Shown piece after piece: positions 15,476-24,033 of a stretch of 37,777 nucleotides of DNA. The DNA is from JANMEX01 sp049696015 (GTDB taxonomy: Bacteria > Pseudomonadota > Alphaproteobacteria > Rhizobiales > Rhizobiaceae), in the NCBI GenBank assembly GCA_049696015.1, contig JBAVTG010000188.1:1-37777 (forward strand). The letters are read 5' to 3'. The first letter of the stretch is position 1. Every line of letters starts with the position of its first letter. The notes below the pieces were generated by a model. The model did no database searches. It was not told the origin of the DNA and worked only from the letters and a program-made list of their open reading frames with translations. The position numbers were made by a program, and so were the translations under genes.

Positions 15476-16992
15476 CACGCTGCTCCCTTGAGGAGCGTGT
15501 CCTGCCCGGTGGCCAGACCAATGATCTTCTCCTGGCTGCAATCCTTGATGTCGAAAATGCCGGCCTGACGGCCTTCACGCATCACCAGCACCCGGTCAGC
15601 CAGAGCCAGCACCTCCGGAAGATCCGACGAGATGACCAATATCGCCACGCCTTGGCTGGCAAGCGCGCGGATAATGCCATGCACTTCGGTCTTTGCGCCA
15701 ATATCAATGCCGCGTGTCGGCTCGTCAAAGATCAGGATGCGCGGCTTGGTCTCCAGCCATTTTGCCAGCATCACCTTTTGCTGATTGCCGCCGGAAAGTT
15801 TGCCGACTTCAGTTTCGACATCAGGCGAGCGGATTGAAAGTTGTTTGCGATACCGCTCGGCAAGCGCCATCTCGGCTTTTGAATCAATCAGGCCAAGAAA
15901 ACCGAGCAGCTTCTTCAGACTCGCCAGAGAGATGTTGGCGAAAATCGGCATGGCCATGGCAAGACCAAGCTTGCGCCGGTCTTCCGACACATAGGCGATG
16001 CCCAGATCCATCGCCTCTTTCGGGGTGCGGATTGTCACCGGCTTTGCGTCGATGACAATCGCGCCCTCTGAGGCTGGGACCACACCGAACAGGGAGAGCG
16101 CGACATCTGTCCGGCGCGAACCGATCAGGCCGGCAAAGCAAAGGACTTCACCCTTATGCAAGTCGAAGCTGACATCGCGGAAAACCCCGTCACAGCCTAG
16201 CTTCTCGGCCGACAACAACCTGTCGCCATGCGGATTGGCTGCCGTCTTCATCGCAAAATCGTCGATGGCCCGGCCAACCATGTCGCGCACCATGATGTCA
16301 TGCGTGACCTCGCTGATCGGCCGCGTCGAAATATGCTGTCCGTCGCGAATGACGGTGACGCGGTCGGCGATGCGGAAGATCTCATCCAGCCGGTGCGATA
16401 TGTAGATGACGGCAACGCCGGCCGCTTTCAGCGCGCGGGCAATGGTCAAGAGCCGTTCAACTTCATGCGCTGAAAGCGAGGCTGTCGGCTCGTCCATGAT
16501 GAGCACCTTGACGTTGAGCGAAAGCGCGCGGGCAATCTCCACAGTCTGCTGCTCTGCAAGCGTCAGGCCGGAAGCGGCACGGCGCACATCGAGCGTCACG
16601 CCGAGCCGCTCGATAATTTCCGCCGAATACTTATAAAGGTGCTTCCAGCGCATGAAGGCTCCGAGACCCTGATGCGAAATGAAAATGTTTTCAGCCACAT
16701 CAAGATCTGGAAACACCATCGGTTCCTGGTAGATCGCGGCAATGCCCAGGCTTTGCGCTTCCTGGGTGGTGCGGATTGTCACTGGTTTGTTGTTGGCCAG
16801 AATCTCGCCGGAATCTGGCTGGTACACGCCAGTCATGATCTTGATCAGCGTTGATTTGCCAGCGCCATTCTCGCCGACAATGGCGTGGATTTCGCCCGGA
16901 TGAATGGCCAGCGACATGTCCTTGAGCGCTGCCGTCATGGCAAAACTCTTGGACACATGGCACAATTCAAGAACCGGTTCGGTCACGGGCAT
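15475..16992 (-). CDS. rhaT: Rhamnose ABC transporter ATPase RhaT (two fused ABC domains)
   Basis: A 505-residue ATPase of the CUT2 (RbsA/MglA) class with two ABC domains in one chain. The first has an intact Walker A, GENGAGKST (40-48), a degenerate signature (LTLAEQQTVEIARAL) and Walker B IMDEPTAS. The second has a degenerate Walker A region (GLIGSRRTDV) but a good signature, LSGGNQQK, and IFDEPTRGID. This reciprocal loss is normal for the class. The name follows the Rhizobium rhaRSTPQUK usage and is unrelated to the E. coli rhamnose-proton symporter of the same name. The start at 16992 (MPVTEPV) has only a poor ribosome site (GACGAG), and the gene lies behind a strong stem-loop after rhaS, so less ATPase than binding protein is expected. 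Confidence 0.93.
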   Translation of the reverse strand: MPVTEPVLELCHVSKSFAMTAALKDMSLAIHPGEIHAIVGENGAGKSTLIKIMTGVYQPDSGEILANNKPVTIRTTQEAQSLGIAAIYQEPMVFPDLDVAENIFISHQGLGAFMRWKHLYKYSAEIIERLGVTLDVRRAASGLTLAEQQTVEIARALSLNVKVLIMDEPTASLSAHEVERLLTIARALKAAGVAVIYISHRLDEIFRIADRVTVIRDGQHISTRPISEVTHDIMVRDMVGRAIDDFAMKTAANPHGDRLLSAEKLGCDGVFRDVSFDLHKGEVLCFAGLIGSRRTDVALSLFGVVPASEGAIVIDAKPVTIRTPKEAMDLGIAYVSEDRRKLGLAMAMPIFANISLASLKKLLGFLGLIDSKAEMALAERYRKQLSIRSPDVETEVGKLSGGNQQKVMLAKWLETKPRILIFDEPTRGIDIGAKTEVHGIIRALASQGVAILVISSDLPEVLALADRVLVMREGRQAGIFDIKDCSQEKIIGLATGQDTLLKGAA

Positions 16993-17017
16993 TGTCTCGT
17001 CATTTGAGGGGTGAGGG

Positions 17018-17049
17018 AAAACAAGGCCGCCCTGTTCAGGCGGCCTTGT
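17018..17049 (-). terminator. Strong stem-loop between rhaS and rhaT (partial terminator or mRNA stabiliser)
   Basis: ACAAGGCCGCC (17021-17031) and GGCGGCCTTGT (17039-17049) form a perfect eleven-base stem with a seven-base loop. On the minus strand the stem is followed by T from 17021 to 17018 and then CCC, which resembles a weak intrinsic terminator. It begins about 20 bases after the rhaS stop and lies before rhaT. The likely effect is high rhaS message with reduced read-through to rhaTPQM. Confidence 0.7.
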
Positions 17050-17070
17050 GTGGTTCGCTCGCAAACTGGC

Positions 17071-18123
17071 TTACTTGGAAGCCGCTTCGACATTGCCCTT
17101 GTTGTAGACCGTGAATGGCCCCATCAACACGCGCTTAGCGCCGGCGCGGCCCGGGTCCTCGTCGATTTTGAAGTTGCCCATGCGCCCTGCAACGAACTCT
17201 TCGCCGATTTCGCCCTTGATCGCACCGGTCGCCAGCGCGTAGCTGGTCTGGTAGGTGAGGTAGCCGAGGTCAACAAAGCTCCACAGCGCAAATTCCGGCG
17301 CGCAGCCATTCATGGTGTAGCTCACCATTTCGGCCGGAAGGCCAAGACCTGACACCTTCACTTTTTCGCAGAGCTTCTCATCCTGCATTGCCTTGGCGGC
17401 CGCAACGATGCCCACCGTGGTCGGCGCCATGATCAGCTTCAGGTCCTTGTACTTGTCGACAAGGGCCAGCGCACGGTTGTAGGATTCTTCCGACTGGTCA
17501 TTGCCGTAAACGACATCCACCAGCTTCAGGTCCTTGTACTTGGCATCAGCGGCGAGGGTCTTCTTCATCGCTTCGATCCAGGCATTCTGGTTTGCAGCGT
17601 CCGGCGATGCCGACAGCACGGCAAATTCACCGGCTCCGCCCATGGACGAATGCGCCATATCGGCCATCACAACGCCGATGGAACCAAAATCCACCTGCGC
17701 GACGAAAATCGACTCGCCCTTGCCGCTGGGAATTGGCGAATCCCAGGTGACGATCTTGGTGCCAGCTGCCTGCGCGGCTTCAGCCGCAGGAGCGATCTGG
17801 TCGCCAGCATTGTTGGAGAGCATCACCACGCCCTGTTTCTGCGTCGTTGCTGTGGTCACCATTTCGATCTGGCCAGCCACGGAGTTTTCCGGTGTTGGTC
17901 CGATGTATTGGAGCGTGCCTTTGTTTTCGAGTTCCTTGTGCGCTTCCTCGGCGCCGCGGTTGGCCTGGTCGAACGGCAGAATGCCAAGGAACTTCGGCAG
18001 CAGCACCATATTGACGTTGCCGCCCTTTGCGGCGGTCATGGCTTCGGCGAAAGCCGCGCTTGAAAGCAGGGTTGCAGCAAATGCTGCTGCCAGTCCGAAA
18101 CCGGTCAGTGTCTTCTTTGTCAT
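17071..18123 (-). CDS. rhaS: Rhamnose ABC transporter periplasmic binding protein RhaS
   Basis: A 350-residue periplasmic protein that captures L-rhamnose for RhaPQT. The N-terminus is a Sec signal peptide (MTKKTLTGFGLAAAFAATLL, cleavage likely after AAFA near residue 26). The mature part is a ribose/LacI-like type I fold with QANRGAEEAHKELEN, GVVMLSNNAGDQIAPA, IVTWDSPIP and LIMAPTTVGIVAAAKAM. A strong ribosome site, GGGAGGAA, lies eight bases before the ATG. It is the first transport gene after rhaR in the operon, and its message is bounded by the stem-loop at 17018-17049. The name follows Rhizobium usage and differs from the E. coli activator RhaS. Confidence 0.94.
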   Translation of the reverse strand: MTKKTLTGFGLAAAFAATLLSSAAFAEAMTAAKGGNVNMVLLPKFLGILPFDQANRGAEEAHKELENKGTLQYIGPTPENSVAGQIEMVTTATTQKQGVVMLSNNAGDQIAPAAEAAQAAGTKIVTWDSPIPSGKGESIFVAQVDFGSIGVVMADMAHSSMGGAGEFAVLSASPDAANQNAWIEAMKKTLAADAKYKDLKLVDVVYGNDQSEESYNRALALVDKYKDLKLIMAPTTVGIVAAAKAMQDEKLCEKVKVSGLGLPAEMVSYTMNGCAPEFALWSFVDLGYLTYQTSYALATGAIKGEIGEEFVAGRMGNFKIDEDPGRAGAKRVLMGPFTVYNKGNVEAASK

Positions 18124-18159
18124 CGTCTTGTTCCTCCCATACAGTGTTGTCTTTTCGCC

Positions 18160-18960
18160 TCAGGCGGCGGAAAGGGTTCGCATTTCTCCGTCACCGGCAA
18201 CAATCACCTCGACGCCCTGCGACCGCAAATGGTCGAGCATGGCGGGCGGGGCGCCGCTGTCTGTAACAAGGGCATGAACGCGCGAAAGCGGGCAGACGGC
18301 CATCGAGCCCCGCGCTTCAAATTTCGAGGAATCGGCCACGATCACCAGCCTGTCGGTGCGCGCCAGGAGTTTGGCCTCTGCGCGGGCGATCAGCGGGTCG
18401 GATTCAATCACCCCCATCGGCGTGATGGCATAGCAGCTCATGAACATGATCGAGGCCGTGAAATGCTGGATCGCGTCTTCGTCAAACGGCGAAAGAACAA
18501 TGCCTTGCTCGCGGTAGACTTCACCGCCGGGCAGCACGATCCTGTTGGAGGAATTGGCGATAAGTTCCTGCGCAATGGGAAACGAATTGGTCAAGATCTG
18601 CATGCGCCTGTCACGCAAAAACTCGGCCATGAACCATGTCGTTGAACCGGCGTTGAGAATGATGGAATCGCCATCGTTGCACATGCGGGCGGCTGCGCGC
18701 GCCACTTCGCGCTTGCGTGTCGCGTTGATGGTCTGGCTGACCCCGAAGGAACGGGCGGCAAGATGGGTCTGGCGCGCAGCTTCCACTGCTTCAACGCCGC
18801 CATGCACCCGACGGATCTGGCCCATCTCCTCGAGTTTGGAAAGATCGCGCCGCAACGTTGCAGGCGAAGCGTTGGTCTCCATGACCAGCTCGCGCACACG
18901 GATCACACCGCGTTCGCGCACTTTGGTCAGGATCAGTTGCCAGCGTTCTCTTTCGTGCAT
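18160..18960 (-). CDS. rhaR: DeoR-family transcriptional regulator of the rha genes
   Basis: A 266-residue repressor-type regulator. Residues 1-60 hold the DeoR winged HTH (RVRELVMETNASPATLRRDLSKLEEMGQI, then RRVHGGVEA). The rest is the DeoR C-terminal sensor domain of ribose-5-phosphate-isomerase-like fold, with MCNDGDSIILNAGSTTWFMAEFL and VADSSKFEARGSMAVCPLSRV. The start at 18960 (MHERERWQ) is preferred; a TTG at 19002 would add residues and cover the candidate operator. It heads the transport operon and is divergent from rhaDI, with matching candidate operator sites before each. In Rhizobium leguminosarum RhaR is a DeoR-type negative regulator. Effectors of this family are usually sugar phosphates, so rhamnulose-1-phosphate is a plausible inducer. 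Confidence 0.92.
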   Translation of the reverse strand: MHERERWQLILTKVRERGVIRVRELVMETNASPATLRRDLSKLEEMGQIRRVHGGVEAVEAARQTHLAARSFGVSQTINATRKREVARAAARMCNDGDSIILNAGSTTWFMAEFLRDRRMQILTNSFPIAQELIANSSNRIVLPGGEVYREQGIVLSPFDEDAIQHFTASIMFMSCYAITPMGVIESDPLIARAEAKLLARTDRLVIVADSSKFEARGSMAVCPLSRVHALVTDSGAPPAMLDHLRSQGVEVIVAGDGEMRTLSAA

Positions 18961-18972
18961 GATCGAAAACAA

Positions 18973-18992
18973 CCATGATCGCTCATTATCGT
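18973..18992 (-). promoter_or_regulatory. Candidate RhaR operator 1, before rhaR
   Basis: Two ten-base direct half-sites, CCATGATCGC (18973-18982) and TCATTATCGT (18983-18992), share CATnATCG. The site lies 12 bases before the rhaR start, suiting autoregulation. Direct repeats about one helical turn apart are typical of DeoR-family operators. A mirrored second copy is at 19056-19075. Binding is inferred. Confidence 0.6.
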
Positions 18993-19055
18993 CAATAAAC
19001 AATCGCTATGCTGCAATGCAAAATCGTTTTTGCAACGCACTAAGTGTTTTGTTGA

Positions 19056-19075
19056 TTGACCATGAGCGAACATGA
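19056..19075 (+). promoter_or_regulatory. Candidate RhaR operator 2, before rhaD
   Basis: Read on the minus strand, the half-sites are TCATGTTCGC (19075-19066) and TCATGGTCAA (19065-19056). The stretch CATGwTCGCTCAT and, after a two-base offset, GTCAATmAACAA are shared with operator 1 in opposite orientation, so each divergent gene has the site in the same relative orientation. The site ends 18 bases before the rhaD start and would block transcription of rhaDI. Confidence 0.6.
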
Positions 19076-19093
19076 TCATATCAAATCGGTCGT

Positions 19094-21163
19094 ATGACAC
19101 ACGACCTGCTTCTGAAATCCCTGTGGGATGACGCCCATGCCGCCTCCCTCGATGAGCCGGGCCGGCTGCTATACCGGTCCAATTTGCTCGGCAGCGATCT
19201 GCGCATCACCAATTTCGGCGGCGGCAACACATCGGCCAAAGTCATGTCCAAAGACCCGCTGACGGGCGCGGATGTGACCGTGCTGTGGGTCAAGGGTTCC
19301 GGCGGCGACATCGGCTCGATGAAACTCGACGGGTTTTCGACGCTCTACATGGACCGGCTGGAATCGCTCAAGGCCATTTACAAGGGTCTTGATCAGGAAG
19401 ACGCCATGGTTCACGCTTTGAACCATTGTATTTTCAACCTCAACCCGCGCGCACCCTCGATAGATACGTGCCTGCATGGCTTTGTGCCGCATGCCCATGT
19501 AGATCATGTCCATTCCGACGCGGTGATCGCCATAGCCGCTTGTGCCGATCAGGTGAGACTGACAACGGAAGTGTTCGGCGGCGAAATCGGCTACCTGCCC
19601 TGGCAGCGGCCGGGCATTGATCTGGGCATAAAGCTTGGCGAAATGGCCAAGGCCAATCCGCATCTTGTCGGTGTGGTGCTCGGCTCGCATGGCTTGTTCA
19701 CCTGGGGGAATACCGCCAGGGAAAGCTACGAAACCACGATCCGGATCATCAACAAGGCAGCAAGCTGGCTTGATGCAAACCTGAAACGCCCGGCCTTCGG
19801 CGGCGACAAGATGAAGAGCCTTTCAGCCGCTGAGCGCGGCGCTGTCGCGCAGCGGCTCTTGCCGCAGATCCGCGGCCGAATTTCAAAATCAGAGATGAAA
19901 GCCGGCCACTTCACCGATGCGCCGCAAGTGCTGGAGTTCGTCAATTCCAACCAGTTGGCATCGCTAGCCCCGCTTGGCACCTCTTGCCCGGACCATTTCC
20001 TGCGCACCAAGATCAAACCGCTGATCGTGCCGCATGACGCGGATACGGCAACACTGGACGCGCTGGTCGAGCAATACCGGCTGGACTATGCCGCCTATTA
20101 TGAGCGTTGCAAGCACGCCAATTCGCCTGCCATGCGCGATCCGAATGCGGTGATTTATCTCATCCCGCAAGTCGGCATGCTGTCGTTTGCCAAGGACAAG
20201 GCGACGGCGCGCATCTCAGCCGAATTCTACGTCAACGCCATCAATGTGATGCGCGGCGCGTCCGGCGTGTCGGTCTATCAGGGCCTGCCTGAACAGGAAG
20301 CTTTCAACATCGAATATTGGCTGCTTGAAGAGGCAAAGCTCCAGCGCATGCCAAAACCGAAACCGCTGCAAGGCCGCGTGGCGCTGGTCACCGGCGGCGC
20401 AGGCGGCATCGGTTCAGCGATCGCCCAGCGGTTGTTGTCGGAAGGCTGCAATGTCATGCTTGCCGACATTGATGCCAAATCCCTTGAGGAAGTCACAGAC
20501 GGTTTCGCCAAGCATTTCGGCAAGGATGTGGTGCGCGGTGTGGTGATGAATGTCACCAACGAGCAGTCGGTGATCGACACATTCAACGCAACGGTCGAAG
20601 CCTTTGGCGGCCTCGATATTCTGGTTTCCAACGCCGGCATCGCCTCGTCTGCGCCGGTCGAGGAGACGACGCTTGACCTGTGGAACAAGAACATGGACAT
20701 CTTGTCCACCGGCTATTTCCTTGTCAGCCGCGAAGCCTTCAAGCTGTTCCGCACTCAGGGCATCGGTGGCTCCATCATCTTCATTGCCTCGAAGAACGGC
20801 CTTGCCGCCAGCCCCAATGCATCCGCCTATTGCACGGCCAAGGCCGCCGAAATCCACCTGGCCCGCTGTCTGGCGCTGGAAGGCGCGGAAGGCGGCATCC
20901 GCGTCAATGTCGTCAACCCGGATGCGGTGCTGCGCGGCTCGAAAATCTGGTCGGGCGAGTGGCTCACCCAGCGTGCGTCCACCTACAAGACCGACAAGGA
21001 TGGTCTGGAAGAAATGTACCGCCAGCGCTCCCTGCTCAAGCGCTCGGTCTACCCGGAAGATATCGCCGAAGCCGTCTATTTCTTCGCCAGCGATCTATCT
21101 GCCAAATCGACAGGCAACATCATAAACGTGGACGCGGGCAATTCCCAATCGTTCACCCGCTGA
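19094..21163 (+). CDS. rhaD: Bifunctional rhamnulose-1-phosphate aldolase / lactaldehyde (alcohol) dehydrogenase
   Basis: A 689-residue two-domain enzyme. Residues about 1-410 are a class II (zinc) aldolase domain: NFGGGNTSAK (40-49), VKGSGGD, the histidine cluster HAHVDHVH (133-140) and GSHG with H199. It cleaves rhamnulose-1-phosphate to dihydroxyacetone phosphate and L-lactaldehyde. Residues about 425-689 are a short-chain dehydrogenase: cofactor loop TGGAGGIG (433-440), NAG (513-515), and the catalytic serine near 566 with Y579 and K583 (YxxxK). Such RhaD fusions occur in rhizobia and in Bacillus (YuxG). The second domain is thought to oxidise the lactaldehyde product. The start has no good ribosome site, so initiation may be weak or the message may be nearly leaderless. 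The stop is 21 bases before rhaI. Confidence 0.95.
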   Translation: MTHDLLLKSLWDDAHAASLDEPGRLLYRSNLLGSDLRITNFGGGNTSAKVMSKDPLTGADVTVLWVKGSGGDIGSMKLDGFSTLYMDRLESLKAIYKGLDQEDAMVHALNHCIFNLNPRAPSIDTCLHGFVPHAHVDHVHSDAVIAIAACADQVRLTTEVFGGEIGYLPWQRPGIDLGIKLGEMAKANPHLVGVVLGSHGLFTWGNTARESYETTIRIINKAASWLDANLKRPAFGGDKMKSLSAAERGAVAQRLLPQIRGRISKSEMKAGHFTDAPQVLEFVNSNQLASLAPLGTSCPDHFLRTKIKPLIVPHDADTATLDALVEQYRLDYAAYYERCKHANSPAMRDPNAVIYLIPQVGMLSFAKDKATARISAEFYVNAINVMRGASGVSVYQGLPEQEAFNIEYWLLEEAKLQRMPKPKPLQGRVALVTGGAGGIGSAIAQRLLSEGCNVMLADIDAKSLEEVTDGFAKHFGKDVVRGVVMNVTNEQSVIDTFNATVEAFGGLDILVSNAGIASSAPVEETTLDLWNKNMDILSTGYFLVSREAFKLFRTQGIGGSIIFIASKNGLAASPNASAYCTAKAAEIHLARCLALEGAEGGIRVNVVNPDAVLRGSKIWSGEWLTQRASTYKTDKDGLEEMYRQRSLLKRSVYPEDIAEAVYFFASDLSAKSTGNIINVDAGNSQSFTR

Positions 21164-21184
21164 CCCTTTGCGGAAGGAAAAGCC

Positions 21185-22474
21185 ATGCCCATGATCGACC
21201 CATCCGTCATCAAGGCGGAAAATGCCAAATCGGCCAAATCCCTCAAGGAAGATTATCAGTCGCTTGGCAACCGGCTGGCGCGGCGCGGGGTCGATATAGA
21301 TGCGGTCAAAGGGAAAGTCGCAGCATACAGCGTCGCCGTGCCGTCATGGGGTGTCGGCACCGGCGGCACGCGCTTTGCCCGCTTTCCCGGCGCTGGCGAA
21401 CCAAGGCATATTTTTGACAAGCTGGAAGACTGCTCCGTTATCCATGAGCTGACGTGCGCAACTCCCACTGTGTCGCTGCACATTCCATGGGACAAGACCA
21501 AAGACCCGAAAGAATTGCGCGACAAGGCCAAGGCGCTTGGTCTTGGATTTGATGCCATGAACTCGAACACCTTTCAGGATCAGCCCGGCCAAAAGCATTC
21601 ATACAAGTTCGGATCGCTCTCGAACGAGAGGAAGGCGACGCGCACGCAGGCTATCGAGCACAACATCGAGTGCATCGAAATCGGCAAGGCCATCGGCTCC
21701 AAGGCGTTGACGGTCTGGATAGGCGACGGCTCGAACTTCCCGGGCCAGACCAATTTCACCAAATCATTCGAGCGCTATCTCGATGCAATGAAGGACATCG
21801 TCAAAGCGCTGCCGAAAGACTGGCGCATCTACTCCGAACACAAGATGTATGAGCCGGCTTTCTATTCAACCGTGGTGCAGGACTGGGGCACCAACCTGAT
21901 GATCGCGCAAGAGCTCGGGGCCCAGGCGTTTTGCCTGGTCGACCTCGGCCACCACGCGCCGAACGTCAACATCGAGATGATTGTCGCCCGGCTTATCCAG
22001 GCAGGCAAACTTGGCGGCTTCCACTTCAACGATTCCAAATACGGGGATGACGATCTGGATACAGGTTCGATTGATCCCTACCGGCTGTTTCTGGTGTTCA
22101 ACGAACTGGTCGATGCCGAAGTGCGCAAGGTCAAAGGCTTCAAGCCGGCGCATATGCTCGACCAGTCGCACAATGTCACCGATCCGATTGAAAGCCTGAT
22201 GCGCTCAGCCAACGAGGTGCGCCGCGCCTACGCCCAAGCGTTGCTGGTTGATCGTGGAGCGCTTGCCTCATGCCAATCCGCCAATGACGCGCTGATGGCG
22301 TCCGAAACGTTGAAAGACGCCTTCCGCACCGATGTCGAACCGATACTGGCGATGGCGCGGTCGGAAAATGGCGGGGCTATAGACCCGGTCGCCGCCTTCC
22401 GCGCATCGGGTTACCGCCAGAAAGTCGCCAGCATCCGCCCGGCGGTAACCGGCGCTGGCGGCGGGATTGTTTGA
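21185..22474 (+). CDS. rhaI: L-rhamnose isomerase
   Basis: A 429-residue TIM-barrel isomerase converting L-rhamnose to L-rhamnulose, of the Pseudomonas stutzeri RhaI type rather than the E. coli RhaA type. The metal-site segments are visible: YSEHKMYEPAF, CLVDLGHHAPNVN and GGFHFNDSKYGDDDLDTGS, with glutamate, aspartates and histidines in the expected order. The ribosome site GGAAGGAAAA sits just before the ATG. It is the second gene of the rhaDI operon, and its 3' end converges on gpmA 18 bases away, with no obvious terminator between them. P. stutzeri-type enzymes have broad aldose specificity, so other deoxy or aldohexose substrates are possible. Confidence 0.95.
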   Translation: MPMIDPSVIKAENAKSAKSLKEDYQSLGNRLARRGVDIDAVKGKVAAYSVAVPSWGVGTGGTRFARFPGAGEPRHIFDKLEDCSVIHELTCATPTVSLHIPWDKTKDPKELRDKAKALGLGFDAMNSNTFQDQPGQKHSYKFGSLSNERKATRTQAIEHNIECIEIGKAIGSKALTVWIGDGSNFPGQTNFTKSFERYLDAMKDIVKALPKDWRIYSEHKMYEPAFYSTVVQDWGTNLMIAQELGAQAFCLVDLGHHAPNVNIEMIVARLIQAGKLGGFHFNDSKYGDDDLDTGSIDPYRLFLVFNELVDAEVRKVKGFKPAHMLDQSHNVTDPIESLMRSANEVRRAYAQALLVDRGALASCQSANDALMASETLKDAFRTDVEPILAMARSENGGAIDPVAAFRASGYRQKVASIRPAVTGAGGGIV

Positions 22475-22492
22475 CTCAAGTGAAGCAGGCGC

Positions 22493-23113
22493 TCAGTCCG
22501 CCACCACTTCTTTCGACTTCACGCTGGAGTCCGCATTGAGCTTGTAGATGACCGGCACGCCGGTGGCCAATTCCTGCTTGATGATCTCCTCGCCGGTCAG
22601 CCCGTCAAGCGCCATGATCAGGGCCCGCAGAGAATTGCCGTGCGCCGCAACCAAGACCGTCTCGCCGCGCAGGACATGCGGCTGGATTGTATGCAGGTAG
22701 TAGGGCCAGACCCGCGCGCCCGTGTCTTTCAGGCTCTCGCCGCCAGGCGGCGGCACATCGTAGGAACGGCGCCAAACATGCACCTGATCCTCGCCCCATT
22801 TGGCGCGGGCGTCATCCTTGTTCAAGCCCGACAGTTCTCCATAGTCGCGCTCGTTCAGCGCCATGTTGCGGATGGTCTTGAGGTTCGACTGGCCCACCCC
22901 GTCGAGAATGTGCTGGCAGGTCTTCTGCGCCCGCTGCAAATCGGACGTGAAAGCGATGTCAAATTTCAGATGCCGCGCGGCAAGCGAAGTGCCCGCAGCC
23001 TTGGCTTCACGCACACCAAGTTCCGTCAGGTCCGGATCGCGCCAGCCGGTAAACAGGTTTTTCAAATTCCAGTCGCTCTGGCCATGGCGCACGAGCACAA
23101 GGGTTCCGGACAT
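22493..23113 (-). CDS. gpmA: 2,3-bisphosphoglycerate-dependent phosphoglycerate mutase
   Basis: A 206-residue histidine phosphatase-superfamily enzyme interconverting 3- and 2-phosphoglycerate. The phosphohistidine is H10 in LVRHGQSDWN; further hallmarks are NLFTGWRDPDLTELG, TSDLQRAQKT, LNERDYGELSGLNK, PPPGGESLKDT and the second active-site histidine in VAAHGNSLRAL. The length fits the short alphaproteobacterial form (about 205-210). It follows dapB by 20 bases on the same strand, an order common in Hyphomicrobiales. Confidence 0.95.
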   Translation of the reverse strand: MSGTLVLVRHGQSDWNLKNLFTGWRDPDLTELGVREAKAAGTSLAARHLKFDIAFTSDLQRAQKTCQHILDGVGQSNLKTIRNMALNERDYGELSGLNKDDARAKWGEDQVHVWRRSYDVPPPGGESLKDTGARVWPYYLHTIQPHVLRGETVLVAAHGNSLRALIMALDGLTGEEIIKQELATGVPVIYKLNADSSVKSKEVVAD

Positions 23114-23133
23114 TCAGTGGTTCCTTCTAAAGG

Positions 23134-23949
23134 TCAGTCGTTGAGATCTAAAACATCGCGCATTGAATAAAGCCCCGGCTTTTTACCATGGGCCCATTTG
23201 GCAGCGGCAATGGCGCCGCCGGCAAACATTGAGCGGTTGACCGCATGGTGGGTCAGCGTGATCTGCTCGTCTTCACCGGCAAAGATCACCGAGTGGTCGC
23301 CAACCACTGACCCGCCGCGCAGGGTGGCAAAGCCGATGGTGCCAACGGCGCGCGCACCGGTGTGCCCGTCGCGTGAACGCACGGCAGTCTCGCGCGCGTT
23401 GACGCCGCGCCCTCTTGCGGCCGCATCGCCCAGCATCAACGCCGTGCCGGATGGCGCATCGATCTTGAGCTTGTGGTGCATTTCGAGAATTTCGATATCG
23501 AAGTCCTTGGGCCCAAGCGCCCGCGCCACTTTTTCAGTCAGCGCTGCCAGAATGTTGACGCCGAGCGAATAATTGCCAGATTTGACAATCGTGGCATGGC
23601 GCGCGGCCGCCGCGATTTTTGCCTCGTCTTCAACCGTGCAGCCGGTGGTGCCAATGATGTGGACGATGCGCGCCTGCGCTGCGTATCCCGCAAATTCAAC
23701 CGTAGCCGCAGGGATGGTGAAATCAAGAACGCCGTCAGCTTTGGCGAACACTGGCAGCGGGTCATCACTGACCAAAACGCCAAGCGGCCCGACCCCGGCA
23801 AGTTCACCCGCATCGCGGCCAAGCGCGGGTGATCCCGCCCGCTCGACAGCGCCGCAAAGCATCACCCCTTCAGCCTTTGCAATGGCGCGGATCAGCTCCA
23901 GCCCCATCCGCCCGGCAGCGCCGACCACCACCAGTTTCATGTCGCTCAT
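23134..23949 (-). CDS. dapB: 4-hydroxy-tetrahydrodipicolinate reductase
   Basis: A 271-residue enzyme of lysine and diaminopimelate synthesis. The NAD(P)-binding loop is VVVGAAGRMG near the N-terminus. The catalytic MHHKLKIDAPSGTAL (about residues 157-171) holds the histidine pair and the lysine. IGTTGCT and a C-terminal VNRSMFAGGAI segment are also typical. The ATG at 23949 is preferred, with AAGG ten bases upstream; a TTG at 23958 and an ATG at 23940 are alternatives. It sits between glk and gpmA in a same-strand row. Confidence 0.94.
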   Translation of the reverse strand: MSDMKLVVVGAAGRMGLELIRAIAKAEGVMLCGAVERAGSPALGRDAGELAGVGPLGVLVSDDPLPVFAKADGVLDFTIPAATVEFAGYAAQARIVHIIGTTGCTVEDEAKIAAAARHATIVKSGNYSLGVNILAALTEKVARALGPKDFDIEILEMHHKLKIDAPSGTALMLGDAAARGRGVNARETAVRSRDGHTGARAVGTIGFATLRGGSVVGDHSVIFAGEDEQITLTHHAVNRSMFAGGAIAAAKWAHGKKPGLYSMRDVLDLND

Positions 23950-24003
23950 CTGCGGCAAACCTTCATGCTTGTGACCGGCTTCCCTTAAGTCGCTGGAAAG
24001 TGT

Positions 24004-24020
24004 TGCGCAAGACTTGCGCG
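24004..24020 (-). other. Inverted repeat between glk and dapB
   Basis: GCGCAAG (24005-24011) and CTTGCGC (24013-24019) are perfect complements around one base, giving a short effective hairpin 14 bases after the glk stop. No T-run follows on the minus strand, so termination is doubtful. Confidence 0.25.
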
Positions 24021-24033
24021 CCTCATCGGCGGA

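Noticed and set aside
20680..21417. A 245-codon plus-strand frame across the rhaD-rhaI junction
   Set aside because: It is an out-of-frame shadow of the rhaD dehydrogenase domain and the rhaI start, both well supported in their own frames.
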